Below, piece after piece: positions 27,655-35,757 of a DNA stretch of 64,000 nt. Within the stretch, counting starts at the first letter, position 1; each line of letters begins with the position of its first letter. This DNA is from Oxalobacteraceae bacterium OTU3CAMAD1 (GTDB lineage Bacteria > Pseudomonadota > Gammaproteobacteria > Burkholderiales > Burkholderiaceae_D). The notes under the pieces were generated by a model, which saw only the letters and a list, made by a program, of their open reading frames with translations, was not told the origin of the DNA and searched no databases. Where the stretch lies: positions 744,001 to 808,000 of the forward strand of contig CP099650.1 of NCBI GenBank assembly GCA_024123915.1. The letters are read 5' to 3'. The position numbers were made by a program, and so were the translations under genes.

Positions 27655-28866
27655 TTATGCCACTTTGCGCTGCGCGGCGCCATGCCCCGCATACTCCGTC
27701 ACCCAATAAACGAGTGCCAGGGCCGGAAACGCCATGCCGGTCAGCAGCGCCGCATGCCAGCCGTGCGTGGCGAACATCCAGCCGCCCAGCGCCGAGCCAA
27801 GCGCGCCACCGGCGAAGAACAGCGCGAAATACACCCCGTTCAAACGACTACGCACTTCCGCGCCCAAGGTGAAGATGGCGCGCTGGCCGAGCACCAGGTT
27901 GGCTGCCACGCCCATATCGAGCACGATCGATGCGACCACCAGGATCGCCAGGCCGACGTTGCGCGATTCCGGCGCGATCATCGGCAGCGCGAAGCCGACC
28001 ACTCCCAGCGCCAGCGCGGCGGCCGTCGCCATCAGGGTATGGCCCGCATCGGCCAGGCGCCCGGCGATCGGCGAGGCCACCGCGCCGGCCATGCCGACCA
28101 GCGCGAAGATGGCGATGCCGGTCTGCGACAGATGGAACTGCGGGCCGGCCAGCATCAGCGGCGTGACGGTCCAGAATAAACTGAACGAGCCAAACAGGCC
28201 GGCGTGGTACGCGGCGCGGCGGCGCAGCAGCGGCGTGCGCAGGAACAGGTGCCACAGCGACGCCATCAGCGCCGGATAGGTGAGGTTCGACGCCGGCACG
28301 CGCAGCGGCAGTTTGGCGCGCAGCACCAGCGCCACGGCCAGCACGATCAGCGCGGCGCCGCCGAAGACGACGTGCCAGTTGCTGGCGTCGGCCACCAGGC
28401 TGGCGACCGGGCGCGCCAGCATGATCCCCAGCAGCAGGCCGCTGACCACCTTGCCCACCGTGTGGCCGCGCGTCGATTCCTTCGACAGGTGCGCGGCGAA
28501 CGGCACGATGATCTGCGCCGCCACCGATCCCAGGCCGATGCCGAGTGCCGCTGTTAAAAACAGCCACGCGCTGGTGCTGAACGCGGCCAGCACCAGCATC
28601 GCCGATGTAAACAAAAGGCCGCTGAAGATCAGGCGGCGGTTTTCCAGCAGGTCGCCCAGCGGGACGACGAACAGCAGGCCGATGGTGTAGCCGATTTGCG
28701 TCAACGTGACGATCAGGCCCGCCGCCTGCGCCGACAGGCCGGTGGCGGCGCTGATCGGGCCGACCAGCGTTTGCGCGTAATACAGGTTGGCGACGATCAG
28801 GCCTGTCGCGGCGGCCAGCAACAGCACCATGCCGGGGCTGATGTCGGTTTCCGAGGTTTTGCTCAT
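27655..28866 (-). CDS. MFS transporter (AraJ/drug-exporter type)
   Basis: A 403-residue inner-membrane protein with about twelve hydrophobic segments. It has the MFS loop 2-3 motif region VVPLGDLLENRRLI and a long helix GLIVTLTQIGYTIGLLF. Members export sugars or small drugs; the substrate here is unknown. ATG 28866 is supported by GGAG upstream, and the frame that continues upstream to 30057 is only non-coding readthrough. It is divergent from a LysR gene with 105 bases between, which suggests regulation by that protein. Confidence 0.92.
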   Translation of the reverse strand: MSKTSETDISPGMVLLLAAATGLIVANLYYAQTLVGPISAATGLSAQAAGLIVTLTQIGYTIGLLFVVPLGDLLENRRLIFSGLLFTSAMLVLAAFSTSAWLFLTAALGIGLGSVAAQIIVPFAAHLSKESTRGHTVGKVVSGLLLGIMLARPVASLVADASNWHVVFGGAALIVLAVALVLRAKLPLRVPASNLTYPALMASLWHLFLRTPLLRRRAAYHAGLFGSFSLFWTVTPLMLAGPQFHLSQTGIAIFALVGMAGAVASPIAGRLADAGHTLMATAAALALGVVGFALPMIAPESRNVGLAILVVASIVLDMGVAANLVLGQRAIFTLGAEVRSRLNGVYFALFFAGGALGSALGGWMFATHGWHAALLTGMAFPALALVYWVTEYAGHGAAQRKVA

Positions 28867-28930
28867 GAGATTGCTCCAGAAGTGGAATTTCGATGAGCTA
28901 GTGTAGGCAAAACGCGCGTTAAGATAATTA

Positions 28931-28943
28931 GGGCATAATGCCC
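28931..28943. promoter_or_regulatory. Palindrome in the MFS/lysR divergent promoter region
   Basis: GGGCAT-A-ATGCCC, a perfect 6-bp inverted repeat around one base, about 28 bases before the lysR start. It is a candidate LysR-type operator. Confidence 0.45.
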
Positions 28944-28971
28944 CCATACTTTTCACTTTATATGAACAATC

Positions 28972-29883
28972 ATGGATCGTTTGAAGGCCATGCAGGTGTT
29001 TGTGCGTATCGTCGAGGCCAATAGCTACACCAAGGCGGCCGAAACGCTGGACCTGCCGCGCGCCGCGCTGACGGCCACGATCAAGAAGCTGGAGGCCTTC
29101 CTCGGCACCCAGTTGCTGCAGCGGACCACGCGCCGACTGTCGCTGACGCCGGACGGCGCCGACTATTTCAAGAAATGCCTCGACATCCTGCAGGCGGTGG
29201 ACGACGCCGAAGGCACGTTCCGGGGACAAAGCGCGGCCAGGCCCAAAGGCCGGCTGCGGGTTGAGCTGCCCGGCGCCGTCGGCCGCAATCTGGTCATGCC
29301 GCACATTGGCGCTTTTTGCCGCGACTATCCGGAGATCGATCTGGTCGTCTCCCTGAGCGAGCAGGTGAAGGATTTGACGCGCGAGGGCCTGGACTGCTCG
29401 CTGCGCGTGGGAGACCTGCAGGATTCGTCGATGATCGGCCGGCGTATCGGCAGCATGGGCTTTCTGACGTGCGCCTCGCCGGCCTACCTGGCCGCGCATG
29501 GCGTACCGCGAACGCTGGAGGATCTGCACGCGCATCGCGGCGTGACGCATTTCTCCGGCCGCACCGGCCGCCCGTTCGACTGGGACTTCGTCGCCGACGG
29601 CAGCGTGGTGACGATGGCCGTGCGCGGCGCCATCGCGGTCAACGATCCGGACGCCTACATCATCTGTGCGCTGCAGGACATGGGCCTGATCCAGGCGGCG
29701 CGCTACCAGGTGCGCCACCACCTGGCCAGCGGCGCGCTGGTCGAGGTGCTGCACGATATGCCGCCCACGCCGATGCCGATCTCGCTGCTGTATCCGCAGG
29801 GCCGCATGGCTTCGCCCCGCCTGGGCGTGTTCGCGGCGTGGATCGCGGCCTTGTTCCGGGACGATCCGGATCTGCAGGCGTGA
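28972..29883 (+). CDS. LysR-family transcriptional regulator
   Basis: A 303-residue regulator: N-terminal winged helix-turn-helix (MDRLKAMQVFVRIVEANSYTKAAETLDLPRAALTATIKKLEAFLGTQLLQRTTRRLSLT), then a periplasmic-binding-like effector domain starting near GRLRVELPGAVGRNLVMPHI. The start at ATG 28972 follows the family consensus MDRLxAMxxF. It is divergent from the MFS exporter gene, its probable target. Confidence 0.95.
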   Translation: MDRLKAMQVFVRIVEANSYTKAAETLDLPRAALTATIKKLEAFLGTQLLQRTTRRLSLTPDGADYFKKCLDILQAVDDAEGTFRGQSAARPKGRLRVELPGAVGRNLVMPHIGAFCRDYPEIDLVVSLSEQVKDLTREGLDCSLRVGDLQDSSMIGRRIGSMGFLTCASPAYLAAHGVPRTLEDLHAHRGVTHFSGRTGRPFDWDFVADGSVVTMAVRGAIAVNDPDAYIICALQDMGLIQAARYQVRHHLASGALVEVLHDMPPTPMPISLLYPQGRMASPRLGVFAAWIAALFRDDPDLQA

Positions 29884-29930
29884 GTTGCGAAAAAAGATAG
29901 CCATTATGCTACTCAATACGCCTGCGCGAC

Positions 29931-29936
29931 TATAAT
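29931..29936 (+). promoter_or_regulatory. Consensus -10 box placing transcription start at the S41 peptidase ATG
   Basis: TATAAT ends seven bases before the A of ATG 29943, so a normal start of transcription would fall on the start codon. There is no Shine-Dalgarno sequence. No clear -35 box is seen at the usual distance. Confidence 0.5.
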
Positions 29937-29942
29937 ATGCGC

Positions 29943-31424
29943 ATGAAAAAATACTCCCCGCTGTTAGCCGCCGCATCCTTGCTGGCGCTGCTCTCCGGCT
30001 GCGGTGGCGGCGGTGGCGGCGCCACACCCGCCGCCGCCGTCGCGCCGGCCGTACCACCAGTGGCCACCGCTTCCGAGTGGACCGTGCTGGCCAACCGCTG
30101 CGAGAATCCTCGCCCGGGCACCGTCGATGTGCGCGGATCCCTGATGGACGAACTGAGATGGCTGCGGTCCTTCTATGACGAGACCTATCTGTGGTACCGC
30201 GAGCTGCCCACCAACCTGCGGCTGGAGAATTACACGCGCGCGGTCGACTTCTTCGACGTGTATAAAAGCTCGGCCGTCACCGCCTCCGGCTTGCCGAAGG
30301 ATCGCTTCCACTTCACCTATCCGACCGCTGTGTGGGAAGCGTTGTCCAGCTCCGGTTCGGAAGTGGGCTACGGCCTCACGTGGGTAAGCAACGAAAGCGC
30401 GTCCAATTGGGTCGTGGCGTCGGTCGCACCAGGATCGCCGGCGGCGCTGGCCGATGTGCGCCGGGGCGATGCCCTGACGTCCGTCGACGGCGTTCCCCTC
30501 ACCGATACCAGTGGCGCCGCCGTGAACCGGATCAACGCCGGGCTGTTCCCGGCAACGGCCGGCCAGACCCACCAACTGGCGCTTACGCGCGCCGGCGTTG
30601 GTTTGCTGGTCAACCTGACGGCGCAACAGGTGACCAGTCCACCGGTCCAAAACGTCAAGACCATCGACACGCCGACCGGCAAGGTCGGTTACCTGCAGTT
30701 TGACGACCACAACCAGCTCTCCGAGAGCGAGCTGGCGAAGGCGTTCACCACCCTGAAGTCGGCCGACATCGTCGATCTGGTGCTGGACATGCGCTACAAC
30801 GGCGGCGGCTACCTGGCCGTGGCCAGCGAACTGGCATACATGATCGCCGGACCGGAAGCGTCCAGCGGCAAGGCCTTCGAACGGCTGCAGTACAACGACA
30901 AGACGCCGCCGCAGGCGCCACAACCATTCCTGGACAAGGCATTCGGCTTCAGGGGTTCGCAACTGGCCGGCGGCACCGCGCTGCCGTACCTGGGGCTCAA
31001 GCGCGTCACCATCCTGACCACGCCGGGTACCTGCTCGGCCAGCGAATCGGTGATCAACGGCTTGCGCGGCATCGACGTCGAAGTCAATCTGATCGGCGGC
31101 GAAACCTGCGGCAAACCGTACGGCTTTGTGCCGGCGGATAACTGCGGCACCACCTATTTCGCGATCCAGCTACAGGGCGCCAACCACAAGGGCTTCGGCG
31201 ACTACGCCAACGGCTTCCAGCCGACCTGCCGGGTGGCCGACGATTTCGGCCATGCGCTGGGCGATTCCTCCGAGCGGCTGCTATCGACGGCGCTGAGCTA
31301 CCGCGCCAACGGCATCTGTCCCGCGCAACCGGCGATGAACCGGGCGCGCTCCGCCACCGTAGCTTCCGGCGCCATGACGCTGGTCCGCCCGCAGGCCAGG
31401 GAAATAGCGATCCGCAATCGTTAG
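29943..31424 (+). CDS. S41-family (tail-specific-like) peptidase lipoprotein
   Basis: A 493-residue exported serine peptidase. The signal peptide ends in the lipobox LLSGC (Cys20), followed by a Gly/Ala/Pro-rich linker. An N-terminal helical region (SLMDELRWLRSFYDETYLWYRELP) is typical of bacterial C-terminal processing peptidases; a PDZ-like segment (ASVAPGSPAALADVRRGDALTSVDG) follows near 155-200; the peptidase core has VDLVLDMRYNGGG and TPGTCSASESVINGL with the likely nucleophile Ser, and Lys in GGETCGKPYGF as the general base. In-frame ATGs at 29937 and 29943; the second matches the -10 box spacing for a leaderless message. Confidence 0.92.
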   Translation: MKKYSPLLAAASLLALLSGCGGGGGGATPAAAVAPAVPPVATASEWTVLANRCENPRPGTVDVRGSLMDELRWLRSFYDETYLWYRELPTNLRLENYTRAVDFFDVYKSSAVTASGLPKDRFHFTYPTAVWEALSSSGSEVGYGLTWVSNESASNWVVASVAPGSPAALADVRRGDALTSVDGVPLTDTSGAAVNRINAGLFPATAGQTHQLALTRAGVGLLVNLTAQQVTSPPVQNVKTIDTPTGKVGYLQFDDHNQLSESELAKAFTTLKSADIVDLVLDMRYNGGGYLAVASELAYMIAGPEASSGKAFERLQYNDKTPPQAPQPFLDKAFGFRGSQLAGGTALPYLGLKRVTILTTPGTCSASESVINGLRGIDVEVNLIGGETCGKPYGFVPADNCGTTYFAIQLQGANHKGFGDYANGFQPTCRVADDFGHALGDSSERLLSTALSYRANGICPAQPAMNRARSATVASGAMTLVRPQAREIAIRNR

Positions 31425-31455
31425 CGCGCAAAGCCGTCTATAATTTCCAGCGTAT

Positions 31456-31477
31456 CCGGTGCCGGCGCAGGCACCGG
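31456..31477 (+). promoter_or_regulatory. Hairpin in the leader of the M14 peptidase gene, after a TATAAT box
   Basis: CCGGTGCC (31456-31463) pairs perfectly with GGCACCGG (31470-31477) around GGCGCA. A TATAAT at 31439-31444 would start transcription near 31451, leaving this hairpin at the extreme 5' end of the message, where it could protect the RNA. Confidence 0.4.
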
Positions 31478-31506
31478 TCGATCAACCCCACGCTGGAAGC
31501 CTGTTC

Positions 31507-33297
31507 ATGATTCGTTCCGCCATACTGCTTGCCTTTGCCGCCAGCACTGCCACCGCCACCACCACCGTCGGCGCCGCGCCGGCCGCCCCGTCGTCATCCG
31601 CCCTGAGCACCATCGCCGAGCGATCCGGCTTCCAGAACACCGGCCGTTACGACGAGGTGGTCGCGCTGTGCGCGCGCTTCCAGAAGGCGTATCCGAAACA
31701 GGTGCGGTGCTTCGAATTCGGCCGCACACCGGAGGGGCGGCCGATGCTGGCGCTGGCCGTCTCGCGCACCGGCGCGCTGACCGCCGAGCAGGCGAAAAAG
31801 CGCGGCCTGCCGGTGCTGCTGGTACAGGGCGGCATTCATGCCGGAGAAATCGACGGCAAGGACGCCGGCTTCCTGGCGCTGCGCGAGGCGCTGGAGAACA
31901 AGGCCGCTCCGGGCGCGCTGGACAAGCAGGTGCTCTTGTTCGTCCCGGTGTTCAACGTCGACGGCCATGAGCGCTTCGGCAAATGGAACCGGCCGAACCA
32001 GCGCGGTCCGGTGGAAATGGGCTGGCGCACGACGGCGCAGAATTACAACCTCAATCGCGACTACGTCAAGGCCGACGCGCCGGAAATGCAGTCCATGCTG
32101 GCGCTGGTGAACGCCTGGGACCCGCTGGCCTACATCGACCTGCACGTGACCGACGGCGCCAAGTTCCAGCCCGACGTCTCGATCCAGGTCGAGCCGGTGC
32201 ACGGCGGCGACGAGGATCTCAAGCAGGCCGGCCTGGCGCTGCGAACGGCTGTGATGGCGGATCTCAAGGCGCAGGGTTCGGACCCCAAGCCGTACTACAT
32301 CTCGTTCGCGGTGACCGACGATCCGACGTCCGGCTTTGTCGACAGTATGCCGGCGCCGCGTTTTTCGACCGGTTATTTCCCGATGCGTAACCGCTTCGCG
32401 ATGCTGGTCGAGACGCACTCGTGGAAGGACTACCCGACCCGCGTGCGCGTCACGCGCAACACCATCGTCTCGCTGCTGTCGCAGGTCGGCGCGCATGGCC
32501 AGCAGTGGCTGAAGATGGCGCGCGAGGCGGACGCGCGAGCGCAAACGCTGGCGGGCGCCGAGGTGCCGCTCAGCTATCGCACCACGTTCAACAAAAAGAC
32601 CATCCAGTTCCCTGGCTACGAATACACGCGTGGCCATTCGGAGGTGTCGGGCGGCCTGATGACGCACTATGACGAAAGCAAGCCGCAGATATGGACCGTG
32701 CCGCTGCGCGACGAGATCGTGCCCGATCTGCGGGTGGCCGCGCCCCTGGGCGGCTATCTGGTGCCGCTGGCCGACGCGCCCAGGGTGGCGGCCAAGCTCA
32801 AACAGCACGGCATCACGTTCAAGGTGCTGGGCGCGGACCAGATGGCGGCGGAGGTGGAGACCTTCCGCGCCACCAAGACCAAGTTCGGCGCGCAATCGTT
32901 CGAAGGCCGGCAATCGCTGGCGGTGGAAGGCGACTGGGGTCGCGAGCGCCGCAGCCTGGCCAAGGGTTCGTTGTTCGTGCCGATCGCGCAGCCCAAGGCG
33001 CGCCTGGTGATGACGATGCTCGAGCCGCGCGGCGCCGATTCGCTGCTGGCCTGGGGCGAGTTCAATAACGCCTTCGAGCGCAAGGAGTACATGGAGGAGT
33101 ATGTGGCCGAGGATGTCGCGCGCGAGCAGCTGGAGGCCGATCCGGCGCTGCGCGCCGAGTTCCGCAAAAAGCTCGACGCCGACGCGGAGTTCAACAAGAG
33201 CCAGGAGGCGCGCCTCGAATTCTTCGCCCGCCGCCATGCGTCGTGGGACGAGCGCTTCAACCTCTATCCGGTGATGCGCACGGCGCAGAAGTTCTAA
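31507..33297 (+). CDS. M14-family zinc carboxypeptidase
   Basis: A 596-residue exported metallopeptidase. Signal peptide at about 1-24. The M14 zinc site is present: HAGE in LLVQGGIHAGEIDGKDAG, the distal His in YIDLHVTDGAKFQP, and the catalytic Glu in FAMLVETHSWKDY. NYNLNRDYVK fits the substrate-binding Asn-Arg. A long C-terminal extension of about 250 residues follows the peptidase core; it has no recognised motif. ATG 31507 is chosen for GGAAG seven bases upstream. It is preceded by another exported peptidase gene in the same direction. Confidence 0.92.
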   Translation: MIRSAILLAFAASTATATTTVGAAPAAPSSSALSTIAERSGFQNTGRYDEVVALCARFQKAYPKQVRCFEFGRTPEGRPMLALAVSRTGALTAEQAKKRGLPVLLVQGGIHAGEIDGKDAGFLALREALENKAAPGALDKQVLLFVPVFNVDGHERFGKWNRPNQRGPVEMGWRTTAQNYNLNRDYVKADAPEMQSMLALVNAWDPLAYIDLHVTDGAKFQPDVSIQVEPVHGGDEDLKQAGLALRTAVMADLKAQGSDPKPYYISFAVTDDPTSGFVDSMPAPRFSTGYFPMRNRFAMLVETHSWKDYPTRVRVTRNTIVSLLSQVGAHGQQWLKMAREADARAQTLAGAEVPLSYRTTFNKKTIQFPGYEYTRGHSEVSGGLMTHYDESKPQIWTVPLRDEIVPDLRVAAPLGGYLVPLADAPRVAAKLKQHGITFKVLGADQMAAEVETFRATKTKFGAQSFEGRQSLAVEGDWGRERRSLAKGSLFVPIAQPKARLVMTMLEPRGADSLLAWGEFNNAFERKEYMEEYVAEDVAREQLEADPALRAEFRKKLDADAEFNKSQEARLEFFARRHASWDERFNLYPVMRTAQKF

Positions 33298-33340
33298 CGA
33301 CCGGCGCGGGTTGGGTGGCGACCAACCCGCACGGCCGGGC

Positions 33341-33367
33341 GGGGTCGGACCCTCAGGGTCCGACCCC
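33341..33367. repeat. P-family palindrome, variant copy (M14 peptidase/ttcA convergent junction)
   Basis: GGGGTCGGACCCT, one base, then AGGGTCCGACCCC. Relative to the other three copies the arm differs at two positions, and both changes are matched in the other arm, so the 13-bp stem stays perfect. Confidence 0.8.
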
Positions 33368-33411
33368 ATGATGTTGGCGGCGGCGCGCCGATCCGCCGCC
33401 AGGGTTCGGCG

Positions 33412-34356
33412 TCAGCCCTTGCTCTGGATCGCGAACGCGCCGTTGACGCCGTCGAGCGTGATGCTCTCGTCCTTGTCGAACAGGATGTCGCCGGCGAAGG
33501 CGCCTTCGGCTTCGCGCATCTCGTTCTTGCTGAAGTCGAACAGCCCCCGGTCCATCATGTGCGACGGCTTGATGTTGCCCATCGCGGTGAACATGCTCTT
33601 GATCCATAGCGGATTCTTTTGCTGCCAGGTCGCCAGCATCTCCTTCATCGCCTGCCGCTGCAGGTTCGGCTGCGAGCCGCACAGGTTGCACGGGATGATG
33701 GGGAAGCCCATCTTGCCGGCGTATTTTTCGATGTCCTGCTCGCGGCAGTAGGCCAGCGGGCGGATCACCACGTTCTCGCCGTCGTCGGCGGTCAGCTTGG
33801 CCGGCATGGTCTTGATCGTGCCGCCGTAGAACATATTGAGCAGGAAGGTCTCGAGGATGTCGCCCTGGTGGTGGCCCAGCGCGATCTTGGTCGCGCCCAG
33901 CTCCTTGGCGGTGCGGTACAGAATGCCCCGGCGCAGGCGCGAGCACAGCGAGCAGGTGGTCTTGCCCGGCTCGATCTTCTCGGTGACGATGCTGTAGGTG
34001 TCCTGCTCGACGATCTTGTACGGCACGCCGATCTTCTGGAAGTACTCCGGCAGCACGTGCTCCGGGAAGCCCGGCTGCTTTTGATCGAGGTTGACCGCGA
34101 TCAGGTCGAACTTGACCGGCGCGATTTTACGCAGGTGCATCAGGATGTCGAGCATCGCGTAGCTGTCCTTGCCGCCGGACATGCAGACCATCACCAGGTC
34201 GCCCTCGGTGATCATGTCGAAGTCGACGATCGCCTTGCCCGTTTGCGTGCGCAGCTTCTTTTGCAGCAGCTCGAAGCGGCGCGAATCGGTCGGGTCGCGC
34301 TCCGGCGCGGCGCCCAAGGCGTTGAGTTCTTGCGGGAGGTGCAGTGGGGCGTTCAT
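33412..34356 (-). CDS. ttcA: tRNA 2-thiocytidine(32) synthetase TtcA
   Basis: Thiolates cytidine 32 in the anticodon loop of several tRNAs, using ATP and an Fe-S cluster. The PP-loop SGGKDS near residue 60 binds ATP, and the two CxxC motifs CSLC (near 137) and CNLC (near 228) are the family's cluster/cysteine sites. 314 residues is the usual size. The end of folB is one base upstream, so the two genes are co-transcribed with the FolM-like reductase gene. Confidence 0.97.
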   Translation of the reverse strand: MNAPLHLPQELNALGAAPERDPTDSRRFELLQKKLRTQTGKAIVDFDMITEGDLVMVCMSGGKDSYAMLDILMHLRKIAPVKFDLIAVNLDQKQPGFPEHVLPEYFQKIGVPYKIVEQDTYSIVTEKIEPGKTTCSLCSRLRRGILYRTAKELGATKIALGHHQGDILETFLLNMFYGGTIKTMPAKLTADDGENVVIRPLAYCREQDIEKYAGKMGFPIIPCNLCGSQPNLQRQAMKEMLATWQQKNPLWIKSMFTAMGNIKPSHMMDRGLFDFSKNEMREAEGAFAGDILFDKDESITLDGVNGAFAIQSKG

Positions 34357-34357
34357 A

Positions 34358-34756
34358 TCAGACGTTATCCTTGATCTTGAATACTTCGACGCCGACGCCT
34401 TCGCAGTCCGGATACACGTCCGGCTTCATGGTCGAGACGCGGGCGGCGCGCACGCGCGGGTGGTCCAGCATCGCGCGCACGATGTCGTCGCACAGGCTTT
34501 CCTGCAGCTGCACGTGGCCGCGCGCCATCAGCTTGGCGATGGTGTCGCGGATGAAGTCATAGTCGACCACCTCGTCCAACTGGTCGTGGGTCGGCGTCGA
34601 CACCGCCAGCGGAATGTACAGGTCGACGTTGATCAGCAGCCGCTGTTCGCCCTTCTTTTCGAATTCGTACACGCCGATGTTGATCAGCACTTCGTAATTG
34701 CGCAGGAACAGGCGGCGGCAGTCGGTCAGACTTGGGTGGGACAGGGCGGACAACAT
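34358..34756 (-). CDS. folB: Dihydroneopterin aldolase
   Basis: Folate pathway enzyme that converts 7,8-dihydroneopterin to 6-hydroxymethyl-dihydropterin and glycolaldehyde. The 132-residue protein has [28 protein letters not shown] at the N-terminus (family start), the segment [10 protein letters not shown] and a late Lys in [18 protein letters not shown], where family members carry the catalytic Lys. It lies between the FolM-like reductase gene (43 bases) and ttcA (1 base). Confidence 0.93.
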   Translation of the reverse strand: MLSALSHPSLTDCRRLFLRNYEVLINIGVYEFEKKGEQRLLINVDLYIPLAVSTPTHDQLDEVVDYDFIRDTIAKLMARGHVQLQESLCDDIVRAMLDHPRVRAARVSTMKPDVYPDCEGVGVEVFKIKDNV

Positions 34757-34799
34757 GGGATTACCTTCTTTCGATTTAAATTCTACTTATTTAGCCGGC

Positions 34800-35603
34800 T
34801 CATTTAGCCAAAAACATCACGTCGCGCGGCAGCGGCATCAGATGCTGGCCGCCGTCGACCAGCAAGGTGGTGCCGGTCATGGCGCGCGCCGAGGCGGCGT
34901 AGACGACGCTGTCGGCGATATCCTCCGGGGTGCTGGAGCGGCCCAGCGGGGTTTGCTGGTGCGCGTTGGCGAAACCGGCTTCGGTCTGGTCGCCGGACAC
35001 CATCGTGATGCCGGGCGCGATGCCGACCACCCGCACCGCCGGCGCCAGCTGCTGCGCCAGCATCGTGGTGGCGGTGTGCAGCGCGGCCTTGGACAGGGTG
35101 TACGACAAAAAATCAGGATTGAGATTGTACAGTTTTTGGTCGAGCAGATTGATGACGGCGGCCGGCTCGCCACCGCCGTCGACCGTCGCCGCGTGCAGCG
35201 CCTGCGACAGCAGGATGGGCGCGGCGACGTTGGCGCGCATGTGGGCGTCGAGCCGGGCGGCGGTGAAATCGGCGGCGCTGTCGTAGTCGAACAGCGAGGC
35301 GTTGTTGACCACGCAGCGCACCGGCCCCAGGGCGGCGATGGCGCGCGGCAGCAGTTCGCGCACGGCCGCCTCGTCCGACAGGTCGCATTGCAAGGTGACG
35401 GCGCGCCGGCCCAGCGCGACGATGTCGGCCGCCACCTGGCGCGCCTCGTCCCCCGAGGCGCGGTAGTGCACCGCCACGTCCCAGCCGGCGCGCGCCAGCC
35501 CGAGCGCGATGGCGCGGCCGATGCGGCGCCCGGCGCCGGTCACGAGGGCGGCGCGGACGCCGTCCGGCGCGGTGCTTGGTTGGTTGTGCTGCGTTGTCGT
35601 CAT
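34800..35603 (-). CDS. SDR-family oxidoreductase, FolM/pteridine-reductase-like
   Basis: A 267-residue short-chain dehydrogenase. The cofactor loop is TGAGRRIG, the TGxxxRxG form typical of pteridine reductases that use NADPH, rather than the classical TGxxxGxG. NNAS at about residue 100 is present; the catalytic Asp/Tyr/Lys set appears as DQKLYNLNPDFLSYTLSKAAL, where Asp replaces the usual Ser, again as in FolM/PTR1. Placement upstream of folB supports a pterin role (dihydromonapterin or dihydrofolate reduction). Confidence 0.9.
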   Translation of the reverse strand: MTTTQHNQPSTAPDGVRAALVTGAGRRIGRAIALGLARAGWDVAVHYRASGDEARQVAADIVALGRRAVTLQCDLSDEAAVRELLPRAIAALGPVRCVVNNASLFDYDSAADFTAARLDAHMRANVAAPILLSQALHAATVDGGGEPAAVINLLDQKLYNLNPDFLSYTLSKAALHTATTMLAQQLAPAVRVVGIAPGITMVSGDQTEAGFANAHQQTPLGRSSTPEDIADSVVYAASARAMTGTTLLVDGGQHLMPLPRDVMFLAK

Positions 35604-35686
35604 GGCCGATGTTCAAAAAATGTTGAGTGGAGGCGGCGCCGGTCAAACCCCGTACGCTTTTGCCTGTGCGCTTGCGCCACCACTTA

Positions 35687-35714
35687 GGGGTCGTACCCCA
35701 GGGGGTACGACCCC
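35687..35714. repeat. P-family palindrome, copy 2 (folM-like/midA-like divergent region)
   Basis: GGGGTCGTACCCC, AG, then its complement (35702-35714). Unlike the other three P copies, it lies between divergent genes, 29-45 bases before the promoter region of the methyltransferase gene. Confidence 0.85.
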
Positions 35715-35745
35715 GCCTGGCCGTGCGGGTCGGGCGCCGATTCGC

Positions 35746-35751
35746 TACAAT
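35746..35751 (+). promoter_or_regulatory. -10 box placing transcription start at the methyltransferase ATG
   Basis: TACAAT ends seven bases before the A of ATG 35758, so the expected +1 is the start codon itself. The six bases between (GCCGGT) hold no Shine-Dalgarno. Confidence 0.45.
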
Positions 35752-35757
35752 GCCGGT

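Noticed and set aside
28867..30057. Upstream extension of the MFS transporter frame to an 800-residue product
   Set aside because: The added part is antisense to the lysR gene, has Arg/Gln/His-rich content and no hydrophobic or conserved segments; ATG 28866 has a proper ribosome binding site.
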